Positions 33,190 to 46,053 of a stretch of 64,000 bases of DNA are shown piece by piece; the stretch's first letter is position 1; each line of letters opens with the position of its first letter. The notes beneath the pieces were generated by a model, which ran no database searches, was not told the DNA's origin, and saw nothing but the letters and a program-made list of their open reading frames with translations. Source of the stretch: Tulasnella sp. 424 (taxonomy: Eukaryota > Basidiomycota > Agaricomycetes > Cantharellales > Tulasnellaceae); the NCBI GenBank assembly GCA_019633425.1, contig WSUB01000042.1, forward strand, positions 112,722 to 176,721, read 5' to 3'. Both the position numbers and the translations under genes were made by a program.

Positions 33190-34442
33190 TCAGAATCGTC
33201 GCTTTTTGGCTTCATCATAAACGGATTCACCGGATCCCGCCGTCCAAGGCCAAAAATTCCCATTAGAGTATAGCTGGTCAGATGGGGAAGGGTGTATTCT
33301 CCTCATTTCTTCCTCTTGTACACCATCCTCGACTTCTACTTCACAAGTGCTCGATGTCGCGCTCCTCAAATGAGCAAGAAGAGTATTGCGACTCTCTAGT
33401 GACATGGGGACAAAGAAAACGGCCGTCTGCAGCGATGGCATGACCGAGATCTTGGCAAGCTCCACCACATCCTCTTCGCCCTTGGCTGCCACCGTCAGGT
33501 GTCTAAGTGCCAAGAATGTGACCGGCTGTGAGTCCGCGGCTCTGGATAAGTTGCCCCATCTAAATGACAGCCAGACACTCTCCAGAAGAGGGCATCCTGA
33601 CAAATCCACCCAACTCCCTAATCGGAAGGACTCGGAGTGATATCGAAATTCATGGAGATTTTGAAACAGCGAGAAGTCGAAGGCTTCACTCGGAAGCCCG
33701 GAAAGCGTTAGGAGGCGGAGGTTTGGGATTGCCTGACCCATGGAATCGAGTAAATCATCGGATTGCGAGGTCCGTCCGGTGCCCCTATGCTTGAGACGGT
33801 CTGTGATCTCGACATGCGTGACAACTGGGGATGCAATTAATCGGAAAGTCCCAATGGAGTCGCGGGGGGATAGGTTGATGATTGTATGGATCGCTGGGAA
33901 TATAATCCCTCCATACTTCTCTACCAGTTTGTGAAGCACACCTAGCGATTTAGGTGATAGGCGATCCTCTGTCATGTCCAATACTCGAATCCTTGCTGTC
34001 CAAGCAAGAAACGCCCGACACCGTACTCTTAAAATTGTTTCGAAGGCGTGGGGCACGATACATAGCTGGAGAGAGTACGAGGATTCAGTGTCACGCGTAA
34101 AAAATTGAGATGTGCGATCCACATACCGTCAAGGAAGGATAGCGGCCGTAAACGGGAGTGGTAGTGCGTCGGGCCTAGTTGAAGCATTAAGATGAGAAAG
34201 CAAGTACCGGTACAGGGATTTTCTACTTTCATACGTACAGCAGAACAGCGACCAACCAATCGACAGATCCGAGTGAGCTTCTTCATCGCCGAGATGAGCC
34301 TCACAGGGCCGACTTTCCACTGAAGCGCGAGCGCTTCGTCATGCCAAAGGCGGCAGGTTAAGGCACAATGGACGAGATCGTATGCATTCAAGAAATGAAA
34401 GATCAAAGAGAAGAGTTCTGGGGTTTGAAGTATCTGGTGCAT
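33190..34442 (-). CDS. F-box protein
   Basis: The start at 34442 gives 'MHQILQTPELFSLIFHFLNA' and 'DLVHCALTCRLWHDEALALQW', a clear F-box (substrate-receptor part of SCF ubiquitin ligases, binding Skp1). The large downstream exon carries leucine-rich, irregular LRR-like segments (PNLRLLTLSGLPSEAFDF, CPLLESVWLSFRWGNL, FLALRHLTVAAKGEEDVVEL) and ends DEAKKRRF. Basidiomycetes have many such F-box/LRR genes. The junction between the two exons (34000-34240) is not resolved: the obvious GTATGT donor gives the wrong phase, so another small intron is likely. Confidence 0.72.
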
Positions 34443-36387
34443 GATGAAGTTGGTTGACAACCTAATCAGCTCAGGAGTCAGGACAGCGCGGAACCATTTC
34501 CCGCGGTTCGGCGGCGGTGCTTCTCTCACCAAACCATGACATCCGCCAATGCCGACATTCCAAACAGACCGAAAACCGTCCCAGAGGCAACTCTAAGACA
34601 AAGTCTGCTCCATATCCCTCCTGCGTAAGCCTTTTTCTGTGTCGTCCGATAGGATTCCAGTTCAACCGTGTTCAAGGGCGCCCTTCAGGCTTCAAGAACG
34701 TGGCAGGTAACTACCTCAAGCACGACCACCAAATAATATGGGTCAGAAATGCCCGAAATATTGCTAATGAACTCTCGGGCTTGGTCGAGGCTTCCCCGCG
34801 AGGGTCGGATATCCTTGTTATCCACCCAGTCCACAAGGTCGAATGGTTCTACCTTGGTGTTTGGCATGTACTGGCCCATCTATTCGTCACTTCCTTCTAT
34901 GCCCACATTTTGGAGATGCAGTGCAAGAAGTAAACAGATTGGCAAATAAAGGGCCTCACTAGTGGGGCTGTAGCTTCATCTTTCTCAATGGGTTGGTCAA
35001 GCGCACGACCCTTCCTCCCACCACGGGTTACGAGAGCTCCGAGCTGACGGTTTTCCGCGCACAGATATTGGTTTACACTCTAATCAACATGATAGCCCTA
35101 GACAGGATGTTCTACTACATCATCAGTCTTGCTCACGTTGTCTCCTACGCATCACTTCCGATGCCGTAACCTGGTCAGCAATCCCCTTAGGTCTTATAGT
35201 CGCATATGACGGGCCAGGGCGATTCCCAATATTCTCCTAGCTCTTAATAACGCTCTCGATCTAGTCGTGGGCGGCGTATAATGCGTTACCGGAGGATAAA
35301 TTTTGCTGGATATCGCTACTTAATGTCCTGTTGATGGGCTTCGTTATACAGCGTCTTTCTGAACCCCACTCCAAGTTCTTTTGGTATGCCATCAACGCCC
35401 TAAGTTGGGACGGCACGAAATGCACGAAGAAGAGCGTCAAGGACGTGCAAAAGACTCGGCGCTGACGACGGAGAATATCTTGCGAGGAGATTCAGTACGC
35501 TCGTCGACTTGAGAAGCGTTGATTATCGTCGGAGATGATGAGAAGATTGAACCTCAGTCTATGGCATACTCGTACCCCTCCGAATGACAGTTCAAGCTCG
35601 CAGCCAAGAATTGATCACGGACCTTAAAATTCAAATCGACGTCATGCTGAGGAGGGCTTTGTATCGCGCAAAGGGCCTGTCGAGTGAAAGGATCGTTCAG
35701 CTTCGCAAGGTGGGGATGGTAAAGATGCTGGACTTATCGTGGGTGACTAACACCAGTTGAGGTTGGTTGTGACGGAGCTAGCGGGGTAGGCGTCAACGGG
35801 GCGGTGGTGCAGCGCTGATGAGTTGCTGTGCGGGCATGGTTTACGCATTTTAGCAATGCTTGCAAGTTTACTCCGGCTGGTGGCAAGATTACGGTTCGGA
35901 CCAAGTTGCTCATTGTTTAGGGTTGAGCTACAAATCGCGAAGTCTTGTGGGGAACTGCCAGACGTGTCTATGGCGAGTCACGAGCTTCTACCTCATCAAA
36001 CAGATCGATGTAAACCGTTATAGTCGAGTTCATTCTATTGCGACTCTTGACACTATTAAGTTCGCGCTAGAGCTTTCTACTGTCGCCTGACTCTGCTTCA
36101 CCGCCAAGCCTCTCGGCCAACCTGCCCATGTAGGTCCAAAAAGGTCCAAAATCGACTTCCACTCCAATTTACGTACATACCCCAACTCCCCTTTTCAAGC
36201 TTCCCGGTTTCCACTTCCCAGGAGGGGAGGGGAGAGAGTACTTGAAAGAAAAGAAAAAAAAGAAGCCTCCGATAAACTCGGAATTCTTCCCTCCAAATCC
36301 CCATTCGGGTACTGAAAAAAGGGGCAGTGCGGCTTTTATTTATAGGAAACCCCTTTCGCGTCGTATTCAGATTGGTTGAAGGTGGAT
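34443..36387. other. Gene-poor stretch, probably decayed sequence
   Basis: A plus-strand ATG at 34547 (MTSANADIPNRPKT) leads to a plausible donor (CCTGC-GTAAGC). Short hydrophobic frames follow (VEWFYLGVWHVLAHLFVTSF at about 34840, VYTLINMIALDRMFYYIISL at about 35070), suggesting a broken multi-span membrane protein of the kind common in agaricomycetes (DUF6534-like). Frames are interrupted repeatedly and I cannot build a gene. Beyond 35500 nothing is recognisable. Confidence 0.3.
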
Positions 36388-37016
36388 CTAGGGTTTGTCC
36401 TGAAAAGGCTTATAGGTGCCCTCTGTCTGGGGCCGAGAGGGCCAGCCTTTGTTCAGCGAACTCGGGAGAGGGATGATCGAGTCGTCGTTATCGAAGGCTT
36501 GGAACAATGTGAAGTGGCGAGAGGTAGATTTTTTAATTAATGCCTTAAACGGATCTGCACACTTTGCTTTAGGAGTAGAAATCGTGCGTCGTTTGTCCTT
36601 GGTTGCGACGGGATCGGCGCCCCGACTCCGTTTTCTCGCACTGGGCGCGCGCATTCCCCGTACACATCGGCCTTCCCCGTCGTCCGGTGGTTTCCTCAGA
36701 CCGGGGAAGGGTCGACTCATATCGGAAGCGTCCTGTCTCACTTATACCGGGAGCTTGGCGGCCTCGGTGAGATAAAACCGTCATATGTCATCTCACCGAG
36801 CTGAGTGAGACTTCCGAAGAAGGGACCGTGGGCTACGACGTCACCACCCCAACTCAACGCTGATTCGATAAAGCGAGTGCACATACCCAAAGCTTGGGCG
36901 AGCGGGAAGGCAAGCATTACGACAACGTCCGGTCTGGACTCGACAGAGGTCATTGATTCCACACCATGGGAGCAAGTTAAGGAGGCCTGTTGCGTGTATT
37001 GGGAGCTGGAAGACAA
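36388..37016 (-). CDS. Hypothetical protein, weak model
   Basis: Two adjacent minus-strand frames, 37016-36738 (LAFPLAQALGMCTRFIESAL, GGDVVAHGPFFGSLTQLGEM) and 36741-36388 (basic, SARKRSRGADPVATKDKRR, ending EGTYKPFQDKP), could be exons of one small gene. No clear intron, family or targeting signal was identified, and the plus strand also has an open frame over 36416-36775, so strand is uncertain. Confidence 0.25.
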
Positions 37017-37318
37017 TGCGTGATTGGGTATAGTACATCAAGCAAACGGCGGAAGAAAAAACCGAACGAAAAAAGCGAAGAAAGAGGAGAGAGCGGCAAG
37101 AGTCTATTGCTCGAGTGTGTATCCAGACCCAGGGTTGAGGCAAATCTGTAAATGGCGAAGCTTTCAAAAGGACAAGCAAAAATGCCAGAGATATAATATC
37201 AACGACCCTTTCCAAATATCTCCGAACAAGCAACCTACCTAGCGCATTATCCATCAAGATAACGAGCATATCGCTCATCTAGCCTCTCCGACATCCCCAC
37301 GTGGCAATAGGAGCGTCT

Positions 37319-39957
37319 TCAGACCACCACTTTGATTTCTTCCCCTTTCTTCTCGATGCTTTGTTTCGGCGGTTCGGTTCCTGCTGCAGAGGCGAGCGAG
37401 AGGTACGTGTTCCAGAATAAGGAGATGACATTCACGGCTAGTAGACGATGCTGGAGTGGCACGAATCCCTAAAATAGAACAAAAGAATAGATGTAAACTT
37501 TGGCACGCACACAGTGTAATGTGTATGTCACATACCATGTTGATAGTCTGGAACGGAACGAATAACATCCAATTGGCTTTGACCGTCGATACGTATGACT
37601 GCACGTTTATGAACGGTTTCCGTCAAAAAACCCGCATGGCGCAAGAAAAATCACATTCAAGAAGTGTACGAGAGCTCACTTTATCTAGCTTAGCCTTGAC
37701 ATCGTCCAGGGTCTTGCCTTCCATCAAAGTGGTAGACGTGAAGAACAAGCCGACTGCGAAAGGCGCGAAGAGGAACTGATCCAAGACGACCTTGGCAGCG
37801 ATACTTGCGGGTTTCGATGCGAATGATACTCGGTCGATAACGCGATACCTGGATGGGGCAGCATTAAGCGACGAGTTTTCGTAAGCAAGGGGGAAAGATG
37901 GGACGTACCATGGCAAGACGACAGGAGTGAAGATGAGTCCGCCGTAGAGACCTAGTCGACTAAGGAAAGACCGAGAATGTCAGAATCAATCATAACGTAT
38001 TTTAATCAGTGCAAATGAAATTAAGAAGTGGATCAAGATAAAGGTTTTGGAGGATCAGGGGGATTATTGAAATGTAAAGCAAGCGAATAAAGGCGGATGT
38101 AAGCCATCGACGTCGACTAGACGACTAATCAAGTCACATCGAGGCGAAATCGTTCTAGCGGTCTCGTGTGTTTTATCAAGTCCCAAAAGGAGACCTTCAC
38201 GTCCCAAGCTGATCTTTGCGCCCAATGGGCAGGGCAAAAGCCACCACGTAGATTCAATTTAGCCCCTGGCCGGAAGGCTTTAAATCGTGTCTCGTGCTAG
38301 AGGACGGTTAAGCGAGGGAGAACGTGTCAAGGGGGTGAGAGACACAAGAAACGAAAAAGCCAAAAAATCGAATATTAATTAGTGGCTTGGTGGTGACTCT
38401 TCTATTGGTCAATGTGACCCCGGAGAGCACGGAGAGGTTTTTCCGAACCCAATTGGGAAGCATGTGATATTAGAGAGAGGGCAGGAGGAGGGGGGATGAT
38501 CGGAGGCGGGCGAGGCGGGGTGGGTGCGTTGCCCTTGATTGGAATGGTCGATGCCATAACAAATCGGGTAATCAACGTCAAGCGGGAGGAAGAGACGGAC
38601 GCAAATAGCCCGATTGAAATGATCGGGCTGGCGTGGGATGGATGCTTCTCGCATGATCAAAGCTTTCGTCATCCCGTCCCATCCAGCTACGCATTTCATC
38701 TCCTCTCCACTTCACAGCTTGGAGAGTTTCGGCGTAAGTTAGCCGTGTAGACGTTGAGAAGAGATGAATGAAGAAAAGAAGATCAAAGAAGTCGAAGTAC
38801 CGTATATGAACGGTGATGGTTAAAAATCCCCCTCTCCCCGCATGCGGAGGCTCAGCAGGACGAAAGAGCATGACCACCTCGAAAAAGCTGGTTGAAAAGC
38901 GGAAGGATGGTCGCCGTGCCGTGGGCGACTTCCGCGATTAAACCCCTTGGGCTCGGATTAACGTGCGCCCAGGTCTCGGAGGTATTGAAGAAGGAATACG
39001 GCATTAGACTTGGCTTGGTATCCCTTCTGAGACAAAGATTGTTCTTCTGGAAGTGAGGGGTAGGGAGGGGTGGCTTCGGATGTGGTGCCCCGAAGTGCCT
39101 GAACCGTTCAACCCGAGATAAGAAGTCTGTCAAAAATGCGGCGGCAGGTCGCCGCCACCACCAACTGTCCTCGACGACGCTCGACACGTCTTGAACGAAA
39201 GACATGGAGTTGTCCGTTCAGAGGAGTGAGCTGAGACCCAAGGATGTGGTACGAGGTACCATCTGAGATTGCGTTGAGGGTGATTGGCCGGCGGAAAAGC
39301 GTGGATGAACGGCGGGTGCCGAGTGAAGAAGGCCCGGCAGTCACCAATGATCGCGCGTTCTTGACCGCAGTTCCGTTGCTTGAACGGATGGGACGTGGAC
39401 AATTCTGCCTCCAATGCAAGTGAGGCAACTTTGATGGTCAAGGGAGCTGATCGCTTGCAATCTCGCTTCCACCAAAGGGTTGCAAAGAAGCCACAGAGGA
39501 CACAGACAGGAAAAGGGAACGGGGCCCACTCCCCCGAAATTTGCAAAGAAAAAAAAGGAGGGAAAATTATAACGAATGTGGAAATGTGAGTACTCACGCT
39601 GTTCTGACCCAGTCGTGTCCTTTGATGCCATTCTTTTCGACGAGTTGCTGGGCTATGACGTCTCCAGCGGCAAACAGCGTGAACGACGACACCTGAGAGA
39701 GGGAAACACGAGACCGTGGAAGGGTTGTTGTCGACCACGCGACGTTCCCCCCCCAACAAAAGTTTTCGGGCGGCAGTGACATAAAAATTGCGACGCGCAA
39801 GGGGGGAATGAATTGAACGGTGCATTTGATGGTCCTTTCACAGTTAGCATAATCCCCTTTTGATGTGAAGAGAAGATATTTGAAAGGCACGTACCGCACT
39901 CGTAATGAAAGGTCGACGTTGAAGGACGTTTTGGTATGCCTTGATTAGCGAGCCCAT
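37319..39957 (-). CDS. Mpv17/Sym1/PXMP2 family membrane protein, 196 aa, with a 1.6-kb intron
   Basis: Six exons: 39957-39895, 39692-39598, 37959-37909, 37848-37680, 37598-37536 and 37468-37319; 591 nt in frame. Family hallmarks: N-terminal 'MGSLIKAYQNVLQRRPFITS', 'AAGDVIAQQLVEK', 'RLGLYGGLIFTPVVLPWYRV', 'VLDQFLFAPFAVGLFF', 'SYVSTVKANWMLFVPFQTIN' and 'FVPLQHRLLAVNVISLFWNT'. Four predicted membrane spans. Yeast Sym1 is an inner mitochondrial membrane protein needed under ethanol and heat stress. All introns except the second are short; the second (37960-39597) is 1,638 bp. Divergent from the Zn2Cys6 gene. Confidence 0.93.
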
Positions 39958-40590
39958 TGTTGGTCAAGTGGTTGTCGTCGTTGCAGTCGTCGTCGTCGTC
40001 AAAGGTTGTGTTCTGGCCCCTTGGTCGAAACGAAAGGGATGCGTAATGGGGTGTGCAGGCCCGGAGACGTGCCTGAGTGGCTCGCTGAAGAGACAAAAAA
40101 AACGAAGAATTTGAATTGATTTTGTCATTCAGGGAAGGAGAGACGAGGGAACGGAAATTGTGTGTTTTATTTATTTATTTATTATTTTCCTGGGTCACCG
40201 CTCGCGCTTTTTTCTGATTTTTTGATTGTCTAATTTCCCAGTCCAGACCTCAATTCCCCCCTTCCTGCGTGCTTCTTCTCTCTTCCACCACCTCTTCCCT
40301 CTTTTCTCTCTCTTCGTTCAGCGCTCGTCGTCCGGCACAGCGCTCTCGCTACTTTTCTCATCCTCCAAGAGGGGAGGCTTTCGACATCCCATCAACCGCA
40401 CCTGTTTTTTCTTTCGCGTGGACGACAACACACAAACCCGCAAACGACAAGTCCCGCTCCTAGTCTAGAACCCAAGCGCCATTCACGATCACAAAAACCC
40501 AATCTCGACATCTCAGCCCAACTCCCCCCCCATCCTCGACGCCACCCCGACCCCGACCCATACTTCTTCATTAACGACGTCTCGCTCACC
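39958..40590. promoter_or_regulatory. Shared promoter region between Mpv17 and the Zn2Cys6 factor
   Basis: A 633-bp divergent intergenic region. It contains an A/T stretch 'tttatttatttatttattatttt' near 40163-40187 and a long pyrimidine-rich tract (about 40250-40400) before the regulator's ATG, which is usual in basidiomycete promoters and leaders. No specific operator was identified. Confidence 0.4.
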
Positions 40591-43500
40591 ATGGCACCCA
40601 CAAACAATTACGATGAGCGATCAACGCCAGGTCTAGGAGACGACGCAGACATGGACGCAGACGACCAGCTATCGCAGGACGGTGGAACCTCAGCTGCTTC
40701 CAGCAGTGTCGGGATCCACTCTGGCTCGAACAGAGCTCCCACGAGCGTTAGGACCAGGATTACCGTCGTGTGTGCAGAGGTGCGTTTACGTCTTGGGGAG
40801 CGGGAGGGGGCATCTACCTCACATGCCCGCCTGCTGCTTTGCTGCTCTCCGAATCGGACGGAAAAGGCTAATCCAATCCCTTTTCCTTCTCCTTCCCGTC
40901 GGGGCTTTGCTTCGGATTTCTCTCTTCCCTAATAGTGCAAGCGACTCAAGCTCAGATGCGACAGACGCACTCCCTGTGGTTCGTGCGTGAAACGCGAAAC
41001 CGTCAGTCGCTGCACCTATTCCGCTGCAGCGAGCGAAAAGATGTCCGTCGCACATTCCCCTTCTTCTTCTACTATCGCGCTGCAGGCTGACTGGGAGATG
41101 CTACTTCTTATGATACTCGAATCTCATTCGACTACGTTCATCTGAATGTATGGTCCTCTTTTGCTCCGCGTCAAAATCAATTATCGCCCCCGGCTTAATT
41201 TCATCTCCGAATTACTTCGTGCGTACTACTTTGGTTCCCGCACACACAACTTCGCCGTCTACTTGCTGCTACTCCTTTCTTTTCTTTTTCGAATTGCCGC
41301 ACACCCATCAGTGATGTGCAATCAGTCCACAATGCCACCGTCTCGCAAATGAACCTCATCACCGCCCTATATCGCGCACTCGGCATCCCGGACGAACAGA
41401 TGGACCAGCTCATGAACGCTCAATCATTCCCGCCACACGAAGGCTACGAACTCCCCATCGACGCAGGCAAAGTACGCGCGTTAATCGTCGGTGCCAACGG
41501 GGAAGATATGCCATCGTCCGTCCACGCGAATCCCGTGCCCGGACCTTCGAACGAGGGCAGGAGACGGCCGCTTGACCAGGCGACGCAAGAACGCTTGCGG
41601 AAATTGGTCCACGATGGGTTCATCGTCGCGTTCTCTCAGCCTCCGGCAGTGGGCATCCCACCACCAACCATGGATCGATTCGGAGAGCCAACCCCCGGAT
41701 CGGTCGCTCGTCGACAAGGAGGCCCCCGCTCCTCCCTCTCCTCTTCAGCCGCCGCAACCCCCTCAGCTGCTGCCCGCGCGTTCCTCAATACCGCTCATCG
41801 CCCACCGTACTCCAGCCTCGGCACGACGATGGCTCGCACCGCAGTGGACTTGGCGAGCCGGGTGTTCCAAGCCAACTCGGTTCTCATCCCCACCGAATTC
41901 GAGGGTGCGCTGAGGTTATGGTGCGGCGCCATGGGATGGGAGCCCAGAGCCGTCAACGAGTGCGCTGTCCCCGCTTCGAGCTTCATGATCACTCCCGGAT
42001 CGGACGTCGGCGGCGCGGAGAGCGGGGGCGAAGGTTCCAGTCGCGCTGGGTCCGTTGTTTCTGTCGGTGGCGGAAGGGATCAAGATCGCATGGACTCGAG
42101 GAGGAAGAGGAAAGATATCATCCCGATCGTCGCGCCGTACTCGGAGCTGGATTACCACGAAGCGCAGAGACCGAAGGACATGCTGGCCGTTGGGATCGCG
42201 TACCATTTGTTCGTCGGACCCGCCACTCAAGCTGCTATGGCTGCTGCTGGATTCGGTAGCATGCCGATAGCAGGCGGAGCGAGCTCTACCCCGTTTCCTT
42301 TCACCTTCTCCGCACTCGGGAACAACCAAACGCAACCCAATTCGCCACCATTACCCAACTCCCCCTTCGGCACCCATCCAAATATGACGTCCCAACCGAC
42401 CTCCCCACCCCCATCGCACGCCGCACCTCCAACCACGTCTTCCAATTCCTCGTCATCTTCTCCACCCCAGCACTCCCTCCTCACACCGGGACACATCCTC
42501 TCCCACCTGCCCTCGAAGGAATGGCGCTCCGTCCTCTTATCGGAATTCGAATCGTTCATGATCGTGCACGAAGGCGTCTCTGGTCCCAACCGAAGTCTCT
42601 GGAGGAGAAGGATCGAACGGATGTTCGAGTGGGCTGAATATTTCGCTGAGCTTTTCGCGTCGAACGGCGGTGCTGCTGGTGGACAGGGAGATTCGGGAGC
42701 AGAGAGCGGAAGTCAAGTCTCGAGCTCTAGTCACTCTGCAGGCTCCATCCGTGCTGGGAAGAGAAAGGCCAAGGCGAGATCCAACGCTGCGATGTCTACT
42801 AGCGGCGTCGGATCGGGCTCCGGTGACGGAGCGCCCCCGCCGCCCCCGACGATGGGCCTGTTCGCCGTGGCTTGTGGCGTGTTCGCTATCGGTGCTCTGA
42901 GCTACGCGTGTAAAGCCGCGCACGGGTTCCCCGAAGTCCCTCGGACGGCAACCTCAAAGGACATGGAAGTTGACGGTGGACGTGCTACCGATAAGGATGA
43001 TTCGGAAGCTACGGTTAGCGTGGCTAGCAGCGTTGCGATGCCTCCTCCTCCCGCATTGCCGTTCAGCGTATCGTTCTCCCTTACGGGAGGAGGACCCGGA
43101 TCGGTTACTCCCGTAGTGATCCCTGGCGCTTCCTCTACGAAACCCAACCCACTCATCCATTCCCTACCACCATCGTACTCCCCACACGTCTTGCATTCGT
43201 TGCAGCGGGCGACGATCATCGCTCACGACCACCTCGACCTCCCGCCTTCACTGGACCTGCTCTACGCTCACGTGCTCGGCTGGCTGTACCTCATGCACCC
43301 CTCCGACTCGCTGTCAAACGTGACCAACAACGGCTTCGACTCGAGCGTGCGCGGTGTTGGAGGCGGAGCTGTGACGGTCGTCGAACCCGTCATTTGGAAG
43401 GAGCTGGGCAAATGCATCAACATCGCGAGAGGCATGGGGTTGGGTGTCGTGGATGACGACGGTCATGGGCCTGAAGGTCGGGAGGGAAGGAAGATACGCA

Positions 43501-46053
43501 GGCGGAAAGGCAGTGCGGATGACGAGGACGATAGGGATAGGGAAGATTCGTATGCGGAGAAGATGGGTCTCTGGGAGAGGGAGATGAGGAGGAGGGTTTG
43601 GTGGGAGCTGAGTTGGTTTGATCTGTGAGTGCCGTATTTTGTTATTCGACTAGGCAGAGCAGTCGGCTGACGCTCGGACGTTTCAGGTGGATCTCCGACT
43701 CGATGGGCCATACGCCCTTGATTTCCGAAGATACAAGCTTGTCGACCAGGATCCCATCAGACGTCGATGAGTCGAGCTTCGACCCCACTGCAACCTCGAT
43801 TCCGGCGCCGTCTTCAGGTGCGGCGCCTGGTGCGAATCTCGCGCATTTCGTCGCAAAGTGCCGGTGAGTATGATTTAAAGGACTCCTCCTTGCAATGTGC
43901 TCATGAATCACTTTTTTACTCGTAGTCTCCAACTCCTCATGCGTGATCTGCCCCGAGCGCCGATTAAGGACGCTGTGACCGGTGAACTCTCGATCGACGC
44001 TGCACAAGCATTCGAGGCCAAAGTCACTGCATGGAAAGAGTCCCTCCCGGAATCGTTCTCTATTATCTTCGGCCCAACCGTCGAAGAGACCAAGTGGCCG
44101 GTTGCGGATGTTGCAGCAATGCAAGCCTGCGACTTGCACATCATGGCAAATGCCTTGATCATGAGGCTCTGGTTCCCCTTTGTCAAAGATTTCCTCGGCC
44201 GTTCCGTCCAGCCTCACCAAAATGCCGCATTAGCATGCTCGACCGCCGCCAACTCGATCATCGTCGCCTCCAAGTACATGATCACCCGGTTCCGCACGAC
44301 TCATCCTCTTCATTTCGGTTATTACGGTTTCGGACGACACGTTTGGCTCGCTGCGACGTTGCTCGCGAGTATCCTCATCTCGATGCCTCAGATCATCTGG
44401 GCAGCTACCTGCCGCAAGGGCTTGGACGTCGCGCTCAGCATTGCAAGGGATCAACTGCTTGCTGGCAAGACCGAGAACGGAGCGAACCCCAAGTACGAGG
44501 TCATCCAGCTTTTGCAGCAGCTCAAGCACATGTCGGAGCGATTTACCAGTACAGCCGGCGCTCCTACAGGATCGAAACGGAAAGCCGCGGAACACAGCGA
44601 GACCGTCAAGCTGCGACACGGATTCCAAATCCCCTACGTGGGTCTCTCGGCGGTCTCGGGAGCTGGGGAAATCGACTTGCCGCTGGGAAGACACGAGTCG
44701 TTCAATCGATCGGTTTCTGTGAACGCCACGCCAACTCGCACGATCGAACCACTGCCTGTCGAGGATATGGACGTCTCTGCTGAGCCAGGGCCAAGCAGGC
44801 CAGCTCCGTTGCCCATGCCTAGGACTTCGAGGAGTCGGACGACTTCGCAGACGGCCTGGGCCGAAAGCGCTTCGCACATTGTTGGAGGCCACAACGGCGA
44901 GTACGTGCTTCCCGCTGCCGCGACGTCGTTCCCTCCTTCCGCAGGTGGACGGAGCGGCCGTGGAAAACCTCCAAGTGAAGTCAGCCAAACGAGCAGCTTG
45001 CAAGGCAAATCCGCTCCTGTCACTTCGAAACGCTCATTCCCCGTGATTGGAATTCGGGATCGTACCAAGACGCAGGCTAAGCAGCAGCAGCAGCAGCAGC
45101 AGCAAGATGGATCGAGCGCCGAGAAAGGACGAGCCTCTGCGTCCGATGTTGGACCGTCTCGAGCGAAGCGACCCAAGAGCAGCTCGGGCAGGGAAAGTAC
45201 TCCGGGCAGTGGTGCGCCTTCCCCCGCAGGGAGGACAGCTCATCTGCAGCACACGTATCCTCAGCCGACTCCAGAGTCGGCGATGGCTGCACCCGGGGTT
45301 ATGATTGGCTCTGCCCCTCCTCCCATCATCCAGACAGCCCCGCCTCAACCAACATACTACGCCCAACCATCGCGTCATGTACATTCGACATCCATGTCTG
45401 ATGTCGGGTCCCAGGTTTCCATCGGCGCGTCGCAGACTCAGCAATACCGACAAACCGGACCCGGCTCCGACTACAGCAGTGCATTCAGTGCTGGGCCAAG
45501 GAACCCCCAACCCCAGGACTACTCGATGTCTGTGCCTTCTCAAGCGTCGTCCCAAGCATCCTCGGCCTACCAGCCAGCCCAAACACGGGAATATGGCCTT
45601 CCGATGGGACAGACTTATGCCGTCGACGATGGCCTGTCAACGTTCAGCGGTCCCGGATCGGACTATCACGCCAGCTCCGTGGCAAGCAGCAGTACATTCC
45701 ATCATGGCGCAGGCTCGGCAGTTGGGAACATGAACTACACGAATGGAGGCGGTGACGGTCAGAACTACAGCGGCGTTTCCACCCCGGTCCCTCCTCAGCA
45801 GCAGCAACAGCAGCAGATGCAGCTCATGGCTCAATATCAAAATTCCAATAGCTACGGAGCCCACCCCCAATACCAATCTCAGACGCCACAACCAACTCCC
45901 AGTCAAGGTGGCTATGCTCAGTTCGCCGAACCTGGTCCACCTGCACCAAGAGGATGGACTGCAGAGGATACCAGTGGCTCTCAAGTCAACGGATCGAATT
46001 TATGGAATGGGCCTAGTTCTGATTCGTATGTTTTCGGAGGAAGTATCGCGTGA
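40591..46053 (+). CDS. Zn2Cys6 fungal transcription factor, about 1,637 aa
   Basis: Exons 40591-40779, 40936-41042, 41312-43624, 43687-43863 and 43926-46053 total 4,914 nt in frame. The short second exon encodes the binuclear zinc cluster: CKRLKLRCDRRTPCGSCVKR then 'CTY' (Cys spacing C-x6-C ... C-x2-C). A heptad region (DVQSVHNATVSQMNLITALYRAL) follows as a possible dimerisation helix. The centre matches the style of the fungal_trans domain, with 'LLYAHVLGWLYLMHP', 'LGKCINIARGMGLGV' and 'RRRVWWELSWFDLW', and later 'LHIMANALIMRLWFPF'. The C-terminus is Ser/Pro/Gln-rich with two polyglutamine runs. A nuclear DNA-binding regulator; target genes cannot be told from the sequence. Confidence 0.9.
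45083..45106 (+). repeat. CAG microsatellite (polyglutamine)
   Basis: An uninterrupted CAG run coding about eight Gln in the C-terminal region of the Zn2Cys6 factor, followed by another CAA/CAG-rich run at about 45796-45815. Confidence 0.8.

Noticed and set aside
36416..36775. Plus-strand open frame opposite the weak hypothetical gene
   Set aside because: No recognisable protein or splice continuity; it and the minus-strand frame cannot both be real, and neither has strong support.
38409..39428. Open frames inside the large Mpv17 intron
   Set aside because: None resembles a protein and none shows consistent intron signals; treated as intron sequence.
44230..45582. Long minus-strand frames opposite the Zn2Cys6 gene
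   Set aside because: Antisense shadows caused by high GC and codon bias of the real exon; Arg/Ser-rich with no motif.
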